Source: Silurus meridionalis | Lineage: Eukaryota; Chordata; Actinopteri; Siluriformes; Siluridae | Direction of reading: 5' to 3' | Assembly (NCBI RefSeq): GCF_014805685.1 | Contig: NC_060886.1 | Span: 15,502,608-15,566,607, forward strand | Length of the DNA stretch: 64,000 bases | Shown: in pieces, positions 14,120 to 26,439 of the stretch | How the letters are laid out: the number at the start of each line of letters is the position of its first letter | How positions within the stretch are numbered: the stretch's first letter is position 1 | The notes under the pieces: model-generated | The model's database searches: none | What the model was told of the DNA's origin: nothing | What the model saw: the letters and a program-made list of their open reading frames with translations, nothing else | Program-made: the position numbers and the translations under genes

Positions 14120-16990
14120 ATGTAGCATTTTTAATGTAGTGTGGTGTCTATTTTTTCACGATTGCATCAGATTTTGTAAAAACAAAAAAACAACAACACT
14201 CTGAACCAGTGACAGAACTAAACTCCTGTTATGCAGTTCTTCCTCATGGTTTGTGCACCCCTCACTCTGCTAACACTATCACTCCATTTCATTTCTTTTT
14301 CCAAAAAAAAAAAAAAAAATTAAATACTGATGTGGTTCTGTGGTATGTCAATTGGTAAAAGATTTACTAAAAGCTAGAATGATTGATTGATGTGGCTTGG
14401 AATAAGAGATAAAAAGTAAACAGTTGTATTTTTTTTATCATTTTTTGGAGAAGTATTGCCCCAGTGCAGGCTTGTCGTGCACTATCACAGCATTTCAGTA
14501 ATTGCTGTCAGTCAGAGGCATAAAGGCAGTAGTTTGTGGCTGCTCAGTTGTAATGTTTCTGTGGCTCATCGTGGATATGGTTTTTCCATGCCTCCTGTGA
14601 CTCTCCTTATGCCTTTTTTGCATTGTTTACCTCTCATTGTCAGCGGTAAACATTTTCAGGGAAGAATTAAATGCCAAAGAGACCTATCAGACACAGAACA
14701 GCAGCCACTATAATTGAGAAGATTATCTGCTGAATGCCAGCAAAAATTTGGGTTGGAGCGCAACATCCAAAAGAAATAATATTTGCAAAAACTAAGCTGG
14801 AATGGGATGCATTATTTTTTTCTCCCATAAAAAAAAAGTAAAAAAATAAACGATAAAGAGAAAGAGGAACTTTGACATTTATTTCTCATTTTTCTGTGCC
14901 ACCTGCTTGGCATATTTGTTAGAAATGTGACACCATCATTTATGTATATTTATTTCCTAGAGTTTGTAGCTGCAAGTCATCATTGCAAAATCCATGGAGC
15001 TTTAAGTAACTTCTAAAATGAGCTTGTAAGTTCTTGCCAGCTCATTCACATTTTGTATGCAGTCAAGACCAGCGAGTATGAAATAATTGCATATGTGTGC
15101 TTTGCATGTCTGTCTGCATCTGTTTGTGTGCATGTGTGTGTGTGTGAGCATGTTGTCGGTGGTAGGCACTGGGGTTAAATGCTCCTGATTGGATCAGGGC
15201 ACCTCTCTAACACATGGCTTACCTGCTGCCTAAAAAGTGTTTAATCTCCATTTTAGTGATAAGTTTTGGGATTTATTCAAAAAGTGGTAGCCAGTGGGCC
15301 TAAATCCCTTTTCATGGTACTAAGCTGCAGGAAATTGCTCGCATTAGGGAGATATTGGTGTGAAAAGCTCTCGTGGCACTACATTGAGCTGTTATTGATC
15401 TCATGCACATTTTCTTTGCTTTTTTTTATGTGGTAGTTAAGCATGTATAACATGCCAATGAGAAAGGTATAAAAGAACTGTGCAACAATTTATCTTTAAA
15501 CATCCTAATAACCTAATAATAAATATATATACCTTTTTTTAAGTGTTTAGTGTGCAGAATTAATTGCTATTATGTATGTGTTGCAAATGGACCATGACGC
15601 TAACCTTTTTTATCTTAGTGTTAAACTAAGTTTCACTGCTAATTGTATAATCATTAGTGTAAAAATAGTGGTAGTTTTTATATCAATTTAAAACTTGTAA
15701 TGTCTGCATATCAAACAATACATTTGATAGGCTTCCTAATAAAAAATTAAAGTGAAATAAACTTTAAAACAATCAAATCAACACTCAATTCTTAAAAACA
15801 AAGTAACTTCCTGTTTATCTGGAATCAGAAGGGGCTACTTGAATAAAAACATAAGCTATTACAAAATGCATTGTCTTTTCACAAACTAATTTGCTGTCTG
15901 TTAGGTTAAAATGATCAGCTGTGGTAGAAGTGGAATACTTTCCTAAATCTGGCTTTTTGTATGTGTACATATGTACAAAACAGCTCTGCTAATACCACAA
16001 TCACGCAACTAATATTTGGCAGTTTTATATTTGGTATAGTGCAGGATTCAAAAACACATATATGGCTACTTGAGAATATGAGAAACACTTTCTAGTTCAG
16101 ACACAGCTCCCTTGTGAGTCACTTTAGTGAAAACTTTACCATATTTCATTTTCTTAAGCTCCAATATACAACTGTCATTTCATTATCTGCAACACAATAA
16201 ATCACACAAACACTTATATAAAGCACATATTCAGACAATGCTTCATTTGGCTGTATTAAAAATGTATTGTATTGGGACACTGCTGTATTGTGATGAACTT
16301 GAATCTTGTGTATCATTTCACCCCTATTTATTTACAAAAGGAATATTGAATAAGATAACTTGAAAGTTTGTAATTTTACATCTCAGAGTTTTATATGATG
16401 TAACTTTTTTATCATATTTTTATTTTGCTTTTTGATGTGTATTCTGGCTTTTCTCAGTGTTAAAAAAATAAAATAAAAAAGCACATGTTCTGCATCTGTT
16501 GTCACAGCTTAGTGAAACAAAAAATCTTCTGGTTTGGCAGGGGTGTAATTAATTGAAAATACTAGGGTTTCCTCAGTTTTAAATTAAAATGGCATACCAA
16601 CACATTCAGACTGCCATGGGGAGATTAAAAAGTTTTATTGAGAGGAAACAAAAACAAAACCTTATTATTGTTTAATTAGCACATTAAAATTAGTTTTGAG
16701 CTGTACGTTTTTGAAAGCCGTAGGCACACAAGTTGTTTGGCTTGGCATGCACCCACTTCATTTCAGGCTATAGTTTCCTCATTTTATGCAGCCCATAATC
16801 TTAGATGACATTTCTGTGTTTACAGGCCAAGGCCTTTAGAGAAGATGGAGAAGACAGGTCATGTGATTGCATTGGTTTTCTTACATTTGGAAATATTTTA
16901 ATTGCTAAGTGCTGACCCCTACTTACATTAATGAGGAGCTGGAGAAATTTTGACCTTGTGGTGTGCATGAATCAATACGAAGTTAATAAA
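14120..16990. other. Gene desert, no gene
   Basis: AT-rich sequence. A CNE-like stretch sits at about 15150-15420 (GGTTAAATGCTCC, GTTTAATCTCC), and a 12-bp palindrome GTACATATGTAC at 15965-15976. Nothing coding was recognised. Confidence 0.65.
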
Positions 16991-16999
16991 GCCAAGTTC

Positions 17000-17290
17000 A
17001 TTGCTGCCTAACGCAAAACAAACCTGATTTGTTTACTTACCTAGGCCCTGGATATGTCAGGCCCATTATGAAATGATTTATAGACCACCGCCCAATGAAA
17101 TTGTTTAAAGCAGATTATGTGCAGGGAACGATCAGCACTAATATGACAAGCTGATGCCACATGACAGGTAACCAAGCAAACAAGTTCCTGAAATTCAGAT
17201 TGAATTAGAATCCTAATAATCCTACAGGGAGTCGGAGATTAAATCAGAGGGAGGGAGAGAGGGTGTGAACTCCACGCCCCAAAGCAAGCA
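17000..17290. promoter_or_regulatory. CNE-like island
   Basis: Compact unique stretch with several AT-core motifs (GATTGAATTAG near 17199, AATCCTAATAATCC, GGAGATTAAATCAG near 17235), ending at a GT microsatellite. Enhancer candidate on texture. Confidence 0.38.
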
Positions 17291-17320
17291 CACACAAGCT
17301 TGCTTTGAAATGGGCGACAG

Positions 17321-17324
<4 letters not shown>

Positions 17325-17374
<50 letters not shown>
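17325..17374. repeat. GT dinucleotide microsatellite
   Basis: Uninterrupted GT, 25 units. Confidence 0.98.
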
Positions 17375-17376
<2 letters not shown>

Positions 17377-17379
17377 ATT

Positions 17380-19350
17380 AATCACAGACATTCCCTTTTA
17401 AAAGTCAAAAACAGAAGACAATATTGTTCTATGGACTAGTCATAGCTTTGTTTTATTCCAAGGACCTTCAGGAAAATATTTCAAATTTATACAAACTCAG
17501 TGCAAAGACGGGACATTTTAATGTAGAAGAGTATTAGCATTGCACTTCGTATTGCTGTACAAACGGCATTTATTGACCCATTTCTCATAAAGGCAGTGGC
17601 CCCTATCAAAATGATAAAGGACTTTAGTGATAAAGTCAATATTCTCTTTGTAGAAAGCAGGTTTTTCTGCTGTGTGTGGAATATAATTGCGCTATAAAAA
17701 GAAAATGGTTAAATTTTTATCTTCAGTAATATTGTTCATGATTGTTTACAAATTCCCTTATTCACTGATTTGTTTTTTCCCCCTCTGTTTTTTTTAAAGC
17801 TTTCCTCTTTATTTGAAAATAATGAATATAAATGGGTTTGCACTATTCCCGGACACATTAAGGAAATTGTATACAAATTAGAATATGAATGTCTAAGCAA
17901 GGTGCATTATGTGGACATTTGAATATGCATGATAAATATTACATTATGGCAGCAACTGCGAGCAAATCTGTTTCACATTTTTAATATGTTTTTCCTCTAT
18001 AAAAAAACGCGATTAAAACTTCCTGCGCTCTCATTTTCATCCAAGTTTGACCCAAATGATACAATCAACCACTTTTTCTGTCTTAGTAATTAGGTTATTT
18101 ACACACACCTAATTGTGTAAATATGTAATTAGGGTTAATCAGAAGTCCTATTTTTGTAACACGTGCAGTATTTGCAGAATTTTTTGTATTTAGTCTCCTG
18201 ATTTGTGGCATGGGTACTACTGACTGTCACAATGAGTCACAAAAAAGTTAAGACATGGAAATTAACCAGATTTCTTCAATTACACTGGATAAAACTTTGT
18301 TTACCTCCAAGTGGGAAGCCAGTGGTGGGTAAATTGAAATTCTTTATCAGTGAAAAAATACATTTACAGTAAAATTGATTTCTCATAACTACAGCCAGAC
18401 TAGCATGAATAAGGAACATTTAAGAGTCCAATAAATGAGAAATAAATGAAAAAATTGATATAAGTATATACCAACACAGGAGAATCAGTTTCTGTGTTTG
18501 AGTTTATAAGCCTTGTAAATTGAAGACACAACTGTGTGGATAAAAGTCAAGGGAAGAGAAATACCTACACTGGAAACTACATATTTACATAGTATAGTAA
18601 TTTTTAGTCAGGGTGGAATCCCTCAATGCTGTAACTATAGCACAGGCTTTCAAATCCCACCTTCCGCTGCACTGTAGATAAGCGTAGATGATATCAGGTT
18701 GATGGAAAACGATCATTTCTGAATCTGAGACATGCAGATACATGAATATTCTGACAATTTAATATAATTCATTTAAATTAATTGATAAAAGTCTCAAGAC
18801 AACAAAAATTGAAATCTCATAGCTGAAACAGTGGTCAATGTTTTGCTGATTCTGAATGATCTTTTTTTAGCATAAGATGGCATTAAGCTTTTTATATGCT
18901 TAATGGGATAACTTATCAATTTCAGACAGAAGACAAAAAAGTGGGTCATTGTATTCTTTGGGTCATATTACAGTATAGGCAATGTTCAATAGTGACGTGA
19001 TAGCAAACATTTTTACAGTGCAACAATTTCTCTTTCTTTGGTTTGATATTGTTTGAAATGCTGTTTTATATTATAGTATGCCATTTTGACCAAAATGTTT
19101 CTAATGAGAAGTGTGCAGCTCCAGACCTGCACCTCTAATGAGGGGTTTGTTGCATTAAAAATCACAGGACAAGGTGATCCATGCACACCTTCTAATCCCC
19201 CCACTCACTCACTTACTTAACTCACTCACTCACCAGCTCAGGCTTTTCAGCTTTGATGTGTTTGGCTTTTCATGTTTTCATGACTTCAAGAGCGGAGATA
19301 CAGTCAAAATAAGGCGGGATAGACCGGATGGGGGGGTTCGTCTTTCTAAC
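17380..19350. other. Gene desert, no gene
   Basis: No coding signal. The stretch 17800-18060 (including TTCCCGGACACATTAAGG and AAACGCGATTAAAAC) is AT-rich but CNE-like. The rest is ordinary. A short ACTC-type repeat lies near 19200-19232. Confidence 0.6.
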
Positions 19351-19359
19351 CCGTTTTAA

Positions 19360-19570
19360 TCATGCTAATTAATGGATAATGGGCTCAGTAATGAGCAGTA
19401 GGGGGCACGTCAGATTCGTATGATTAGCTACAGGTTATCTGAGCACTGGAGCCTCATGGCAGCAGGCATGCAACACATAAAGAGGCCAACAGCAAATTTC
19501 AGATTATAAGCAGCCCACAGTTCAGTTTCAGAGCTCATCATAGCAGTGGCACGCAGAGTGAGCTCAATGT
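19360..19570 (+). promoter_or_regulatory. CNE-like island with a CTCF-like motif
   Basis: Begins with GCTAATTAATGGATAATGG. The sequence GCAGTAGGGGGCAC (19395-19408) matches the CTCF core CCASYAGRKGGCAS at all but the first position, in the plus orientation (toward shox). Boundary or loop-anchor function is inferred. Confidence 0.4.
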
Positions 19571-19579
19571 TCATGTGGG

Positions 19580-21160
19580 AATGGGAAGTCCATTATGGCT
19601 GCAGGGAGCCTGAATGAGTTACAGTTCTACCTCTGCAGGATATTAGTCCTTTATCAATTATCAATTAGACTGCACCACGATGTATTAAGCAGGTGGGATT
19701 TTTTTTTATTATTATTTTTGAAGGTCCTGCCAATACATGCGGACTGCATTGAATCTTCTCTTACTTGTTCCAGTTTTACAAGATGTTTCTCTCCCTCTGA
19801 TTTTCCCTTCCACTATAAGGAATTACATATTGCACCAGTGGAAAGAAACCCTGTGGTGATAATCATAGCAGACGCTTGGCAAGAAAGAAACAATCTTCTC
19901 TCTGCAGGCTTAAGATAACAGTCTCATAAAGGGTTCACAATAGCATCATGAGCAGATCTCTATTTGAGGGTTGTTCAGACCAAATATATTTATAACATGT
20001 TTATAATAAAATGGGCAAATTTTATGGACTTGCAATGCTACTAGAAGTAATAATACATTCCAATAGTAATAATATGTCTATGCTTTTACACTTTATTACA
20101 TCTATAATAGCCATGAGTTAAAAAAAAAAAAATGTGTTTCTGTTATGTGTATGTACTATGTACAAGGTCTTTAAAATTTCAGACTCTACACAATGTATAA
20201 TTTTTACGAGTATATTTTATGTTTATTACAAAGCTTGAAAGCACATTACACCACTAGTGGGCCACTAACCTTCATTCATGCAGAAATCCTGTTTTGTCTG
20301 CTACGAATTGAGTTGGTGCTTCAAAAAGATCTATGTGTTCATGTTTCAAAATCCAGATCGGTTGCCAGATGTGATTTCTGACAAGGTTATAAAAAAGTAA
20401 ATACGTTATATATTATAGCTGACAATATAGTTCAAAACCAGTCATTAATTGCAGCAGTTTATTTGAGAAAATCCTGGCAGTTGGACTTTGTAAGATTCCA
20501 TTTTTCCAATTTAAGCATAATGGCCACTAAAAATAGGGGAAGAAATACAGCAGTCTTGATTTGACATGAACACCAAATCAATTGAATTTTGAAACATAAA
20601 TGAAATGCATGTTGAAGGTATTGATTACTAAAGTTTGGTGTTAAAAAAAACAAATAAAACAGGCTTATGGAGAGATGCGCTGATGCCAGTGTTGACATGG
20701 CATGGTCCTGTACCAGCTCTGATGTCCGTCAGCAGCGAATGAGCATAGGACACCACAGAGGTATTAATTGGCAGGCAACCCACGGACTTAGCTGCCTTCC
20801 ACAGCAGCACACCTGACAGTCCGCAAACTTGTCTGACTCTCAGTCATGTCCTCTCCATCTTGCTTCATTACTTATTGATTTACAAATCAATAACATCTTT
20901 CAGAGAGCCAGTTGCTTGAAATCGGATAAAAAAAGAGAGCGAAAGACAGAGGCTGTAGAGGTTAAAAGTGAGCAAAGACCTTTTAGTTACTGTTTAACTG
21001 ATTCCAGGAAACAGGATACATTTCACGGTTAAAAGATAACCCTGAGACACATGCTGCCATTTGTCCCATACTTGACAATTGATTGAGTTTCCCTACCATG
21101 CCATTATAACTATTAAAATATATCTATACCATAAGGAAGCCACATTTGTTAATGGTCTGT
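19580..21160. other. Gene desert, no gene
   Basis: Mixed unique sequence. The 107-residue ORF at 19595-19918 has no recognisable features. CNE-like texture reappears at about 20690-20850. No RNA gene or transposon was recognised. Confidence 0.6.
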
Positions 21161-21169
21161 TCAGAAGAA

Positions 21170-21850
21170 GCTATTCTTTTTTTAAACCCATGGGGATCTG
21201 TTGAGATTCTCATTAGGCTGCTCTCATTGTCACCACTAAGAGAAAAAAAATGTTGAATTTGCCTGTGATAGTGAGGAGCAGAACAAAAAGCTCCCATCCA
21301 GGTTCCAATCAGCAGCTCATGAAGGCGCCAGCGCAGGTCTTAATCAGTCAGTTCTTAATAGAGCCGCTCTTTAAAACTATTATTAACCTCATCTGTCTAG
21401 ATTAAGAACTAATAGTCCCCTTTCTGTGTATTGTCTTTGTAGCAGCTGGTAATGTACATATATATTAATCCACTCTCGTCTGCAAGATTGTGTTGCACGC
21501 TGAACAACGGTGCCCTTCGCAAGTGAGGCAGACACAGGTTAGGAAGCCACTAATTAAATGTCAGACTTGACAGATTAAAATTATGAAATTTAAAATCAGC
21601 AAGTAGCTCTTTGTCATTGTCAAATTAAAAGGCCGGTGTGATGAGAAGCTGGAGATGGGACACTTTAATGGATTGAAAGGGAATGTGCTTTAGCAGTCCT
21701 GCTTATTGTGAAAAAAAGATTTTCCAGCTCCATAGGTATTGAGCTGCATGTTCAATTCATTGCTTAGCTAGGCTGTGACACAGGTGCCATTTGTATGCTG
21801 CTAAGCTTTTCCAGACCACACAATTTAACACTTTTATTAATCAACACAAA
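21170..21850. promoter_or_regulatory. Extended CNE-like island
   Basis: One of the longest unique, motif-dense stretches of the desert: TCTTAATCAGTCAG near 21338, TATTATTAACCTCATC near 21380, CCACTAATTAAATG near 21547, GGACACTTTAATGG near 21658. It also has an unusually CpG-containing core (GGTGCCCTTCGCAAG). No ORF is credible. A strong candidate developmental enhancer, on texture only. Confidence 0.42.
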
Positions 21851-21859
21851 AGCCTGAGC

Positions 21860-22830
21860 AAAGGCTGATACAGAATCCAATCCAAACAGTGATCATTTTA
21901 ATACACAATTGAAATATTGTTAAAAAAATTATTTTAGTCAAAATATTTCAGCTGTATTTATCTATAGGCCAGCTAATTAATTGTACTGCTGTTGCATTAC
22001 AGGCTGGATTATGTCATTTATGCATCTTGGTGTTTGGTATATTCACTGGTGGTAAATGATCCTAAAGCAGATGGTGAAATGTTTGCTTTCTTTCCATAAT
22101 TCTTTCACAACCATGAACTAAAATTATTAAAGCTTTTATGGTTCCTGTCATAAATTCTTGATTAAATCTCCAAAGTGCGACTAATTCCATTCCATATCAC
22201 TTTGAAGGACATGATGGAGCATTACAGAGGCCAGTCTATGAGAAAATACCAAATGAGAGCAAAAGAAGCAAAAAGACTCCTTGGTAAATAAGGAATGCTG
22301 GTTCAAAGGGTTTGCTAACCCATAGAAAACAAAGTCTAGATGCATTTGGATTTGCCTGAGTATACAGCTTCCGATAAAGTGGTGAACGAAGTATATGCAG
22401 CCTTAGAGCAGCAACACTAACCACGAATCCAAAAGCGGCACACACTCAAGGTGACAAGATCCAATTAAATGTAATTACGCCAGCTGTATATTCATTTTAA
22501 CTGACAATATTTATTAAGGAGCCACGTGGACTTAAAACTGGAAACCAAATAAAATTATATCAGTGTAATACAGTTGGAGTGTGCAGAATCCTGTGTTTCT
22601 AATTTGTAGTAATTAAGTTGGGTCAAGATGGTTTCAAAGAAGTTCAAGTGTGGGAAAGAAAAAGATCACAAAGACAAAATTTTGTGAATGGGACGGTAAA
22701 GGTGCTTATTGTCCTGGTCATTTATGCCAAAAAAGGATTAGATACTTATCACTATGATACATAATATACAATTCTGCAAACGCTGCAAAACAATAAATAT
22801 ATATGCAACACTTCATTTGCATTGCTTTAG
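21860..22830. other. Gene desert, no gene
   Basis: AT-rich unique sequence, with weakly CNE-like stretches at 21960-22060 (GGCCAGCTAATTAATTG) and 22140-22460. No gene recognised. Confidence 0.6.
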
Positions 22831-22833
22831 AAA

Positions 22834-23098
22834 AGGTGGCATGATAGACTGCGGAGTTCACTTGTTCCACCTGTGTCTGAATGAATTTCTTAATGGTTCT
22901 CTGGTTTCTTCCCACCTCCCAGATGCATGTCATTGCATAAGCTATGCTAAGACCCTTCTTCGTGTTTGTGAGATGTGAATTTGGGTATGTGAATATTGTG
23001 CCTGCAGATGTACTCCCACCTCATGTCCAGGGTTCGTGTTTTAGATTCCAGATCCTTATCCTTAGTTACTTATGACAGATGGCTAAATGAATGAATGC
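22834..23098 (+). mobile_element. Degenerate SINE-like fish interspersed repeat
   Basis: Although eroded, the order of landmarks fits a very common fish repeat: a GGTGGC start, a segment like TGGTTTCTTCCCACCTCCCA followed by GATGCATG, then CTCCCACCTCATGTCCAGGG, and an end with GATGGCTAAATGAATGAATG. The family consensus has GGTTTCCTCCCACAGTCCAA, GTCCAGGGTGTA and a GATGGATGGATGA-like tail. The exact family name is uncertain, and the match is from memory. Confidence 0.55.
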
Positions 23099-23099
23099 T

Positions 23100-24119
23100 T
23101 CGTCATGATGTCACATATTCAAAAGCCTAAAAAGTTTCAAACAAATAAAAACATATCCTTCCTTAGTGTAGTGTTTTCCTTGGCACATTGTTACTTTATG
23201 GCAAGTGTCAAAAATGTGTGACGCAAAGTCACAGGGGAAAGAGTTCAGCTTTCCTTGCATCTAAACAAAATAAACGCAACTGGATTGTCTTTTGAGGGTT
23301 TCAAGCCCCTCAATCATGTAATGTTAACCGTCTTCATCTAATCCAAATGTGACATGACACAAGAGTTAGAGTGTGGTGTGCCAGATCGCTTTGTTGAGGT
23401 GAGTGAGTGGCATAGTAACTGGTTAGCCTCAGGTGCTGTGCTTCATTCAGGTACCTAGTGTGCCTAGTGCATAAGGCATGGTTAACAACTTGCCCTGTGG
23501 TGCTGTGCTGTGTTCTCAAAGTGCACTCATCATTTGTTTTTTCACCACAATGACATGGAAAAGAAAAGTGGCTGTCTGCCTAAAATGTCACAAAGGAAGT
23601 GTGAAAGTACTTGCAGTCCAGCACAGTCTACTAGATTCTTTTGCATTTATCTGCTTTGACTTGCATGAATATATTAACTCATGTCACTGAGCTGTAAATT
23701 GGTAAAAGTGCTGAAATATTAATATTATCCCAGTTAGGTTCTGTCAAGACACATAAGCTGTTCAGAGAACAATATTTTATACCCAAGAGACAAAGTTGCG
23801 TTTTAGAGGTGCTTCAACAAATGAACACATTTGCATGATTCTTACATACCTTGACATGGAGGTGTAAACCAAGCATAATGTATTAGTGGTCATAATGCAT
23901 TTTCAGTGGCTGGTTAAAATGCACTTGGAATTGTTTTGCTTGTTGAGTAGAAGATATTATTTGATTCTGAAAACTCTTAATGATGAAAGCACAATGATTG
24001 TTTAGTATTTACTCTGATTTGCTATATAACCCAATTCTAAGTGAATGCAGTAAAACTTGCAATATCTCCTTGATTACATAAATTAATTAATTAATTGATA
24101 AATTGATTAATTATTGATA

Positions 24120-24120
<1 letters not shown>
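23100..24120. other. Gene desert, no gene
   Basis: Unique sequence without gene or CNE-like texture; ORFs of 60-70 residues have no protein features. It ends in a TTAAT-rich low-complexity run. Confidence 0.65.

Positions 24121-24123
<3 letters not shown>

Positions 24124-24171
<48 letters not shown>
24124..24171. repeat. AT dinucleotide microsatellite
   Basis: About 24 AT units, abutting the start of the Tc1-type remnant. Confidence 0.98.
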
Positions 24172-24175
<4 letters not shown>

Positions 24176-24602
24176 AGGGACACCTGACCTTTCCTGCCAT
24201 ATGTGGTTCTTCTCCAAACTGTTACCACACAGCTTGAGGCTCACAATTGTTTAGGACATCTTTTAATGTGGTATTTGAACTTGGAAACCCAAACCTGCTC
24301 CAGAATGGCAATGCCCCTGTGCACAAAAAAAATATATGGTTAAATATATGGTTTACATGGTTTGGAGAGGAAGCTCTTGAGTGGCCTGCTATTGAGCTCT
24401 GATCTTAACCCTACTGAACACTTCTGGGATGAATGTGAACACTGACTAAACCCCAGGCCTCCTCACCACACCTACATCAGTACCTGCCTTTACTAACACC
24501 CTTGTGTCTGATGAACGCAAATGTTCACAAGCACACCCCGAAGTCGAGTGGAGGAAATTATAAGAGGAAATTAAGACTAAATGTGGAATGTGATGCGATA
24601 TG
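24176..24602 (+). mobile_element. Tc1-type DNA transposon remnant (transposase 3' part)
   Basis: Reads like the 3' half of a common teleost Tc1 family. CCAGAATGGCAATGCCCCTG corresponds to the QNDNAP block, and near 24400 the frame gives SDLNPTEHFWDE, matching the transposase catalytic block SPDLNPIEHLWDEL, whose glutamate is the third DD(E/D) residue. Stops and frameshifts interrupt the reading (for example TGA and TAA around 24400), so it is dead. The 3' end is cut by the hAT-like element. Confidence 0.8.
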
Positions 24603-24703
24603 AAGGGCTGTCAATATAAATGTGTTAATAACACGTTAATGCAAATTAATTTTAACGGCACAATTTTTTTAAAGCGCAATTAATGCAGCACCCATTTCTG
24701 TTA

Positions 24704-24785
<82 letters not shown>

Positions 24786-25300
24786 TTAAACCTTCAATGC
24801 AACACACCTGTATTCATGACATCCTTTTTTAAATTAGATATAAAACAATTTTTAAACAACATCCACTGGAAAAACATTGCCTTCCCAGATCATTTCAGCA
24901 TTGACCTCTTCTTAGCCGCGTTTACCACCAACTGAGGGAAGACAATCGGAACATAATTCTTAAAGGAGCCACGTATGTGTATGTACACAATAAAATGAAC
25001 ATATAACCATGGAAACATGATATCCTAAAAAAAATACTAAATACAATATTTCCAGAGTGTAAAATAAGTAAATAAATATAAAATAATTAATAACAAAGGC
25101 AGAGGTTTTAAGTGCAATGAATACATTTATAACATCTGTTACAATTGGTTAGTGTATTAAAAAAAGTATTATTTTAAGGTTACATTTAAAAAAGATTAAT
25201 CATGCGATTAATTACATGATTGTCACGAGTTGACTTGTGATTAAAATTAAATAATTAATTAAAATGTCATTTTTTAATTATTTTTATATTTGATAGCTTC
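24603..25300 (+). mobile_element. hAT-like nonautonomous element with an internal AT microsatellite
   Basis: Starts AAGGGCTGTCAA and ends TTGATAGCTTC, imperfect terminal inverted repeats close to the CAGGGCTGTCAA type. Interior landmarks (ATAACACGTTAATGCAAATT, TTTTAACGGCAC, GCGCAATTAATGCAGC; on the far side AATCATGCGATTAATTAC) recall a widespread fish repeat with GTTAACGC and GCGATTAATCGC blocks. It has no coding capacity. The family assignment is from memory; the boundaries are approximate. Confidence 0.55.
24707..24782. repeat. AT dinucleotide microsatellite inside the hAT-like element
   Basis: About 38 AT units, expanded within the element. Confidence 0.98.
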
Positions 25301-25309
25301 TATTGATAA

Positions 25310-25814
25310 TATAGTGATTCTATAGATGTTGTTGTTTTTTTTGTGATTTTGTTTTTGATTTGATTTAATTAGATTTTTGTTGTTTTTTTAATGATTGACA
25401 AAGCCATTTTCTTGGAAAACAATGCCAGAAATAACAGCAATCACTGGCCTCATTTTAATTAAGAGACAAACATGCACAATTGTTCATTTGGAGGAATAAT
25501 TTGTTCCCTGTAAAAATGCTGATTTAAAAAAGAATCTATGCTGTGAAATTTGAATTGAAATGTGCTTTTGATCTTCTTCCATCTGTGCAGGATAACTACA
25601 GTATAAGCATCTGCTTCAGGGGTCACACGGGTTATTGGTGACACCAGTGTGGGTTTTATTTACTCTGAGTTCAGGACAGCACACTCTTAATTGATGTATG
25701 CAAAATGTGCTCCAAATTAGCAGTGTGATGGATCTATTGATGGGCTATTCAGGCCTGTCTACTCATCTATGTCCGCCTCTCAATTTCCCCCTCCCTTTTT
25801 CTCCCTGCTGTTAC

Positions 25815-25867
<53 letters not shown>

Positions 25868-26430
25868 GCTTTTTTCTTGCTCCTCTGGACCCATGTGGTC
25901 TAGGCTGAGCACCTTGCTCTGAATAGAAAATGAGGGGTTAGACACATACACGCACCTCTAGAACCTGTTGGATGTTCAGACACATGTCTCATTTGCAGTG
26001 TGTTACAAGACTGTGTCACGCTCAATTACCCAGTGTCAGAGTCTCCAGAGAGCTACTAGGGACAAGTGGTTACTACTGTCGCTAGTGCTGTTGCTCATGA
26101 TTACATTAGTGCAATCATTTGCATATGTTAATGGTGTTATAATATGAAAGCAAAGCTTATTGCAGTCTTTTTAAAGGTCTTTTAGTGCCTGCCTTTGCAG
26201 TGTTCCTCACACTGATGTGTAGTATGTCACCAAAATAACTGGAGGGAGAGAGCGAGAGAGGGCTATCAATTCATCACAGCAAACTTCAGTTTAGAAAAAT
26301 ATGTCTAAACTACATTTCAGTTTGCATTTAAATTTTAAATGGGAGCAGGTGATTGTATTTTTTCTGTTCCTAATTCATAGGAAAGATAGCAATTGCAGAA
26401 GGAAAAGGTTACAGCACATGCAGCAGTATG
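25310..26430. other. Gene desert, no gene
   Basis: AT-rich sequence with a CT microsatellite. The sequence after 25940 becomes more balanced and weakly CNE-like (GCTCAATTACCCAG near 26020). No gene. Confidence 0.6.
25816..25865. repeat. CT dinucleotide microsatellite
   Basis: About 25 TC units without interruption. Confidence 0.98.
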
Positions 26431-26439
26431 CTGAAGAGA

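Noticed and set aside
22834..23098. Possible tRNA gene or small RNA gene
   Set aside because: The segment fits an eroded interspersed repeat; no cloverleaf or intact A and B boxes could be seen.
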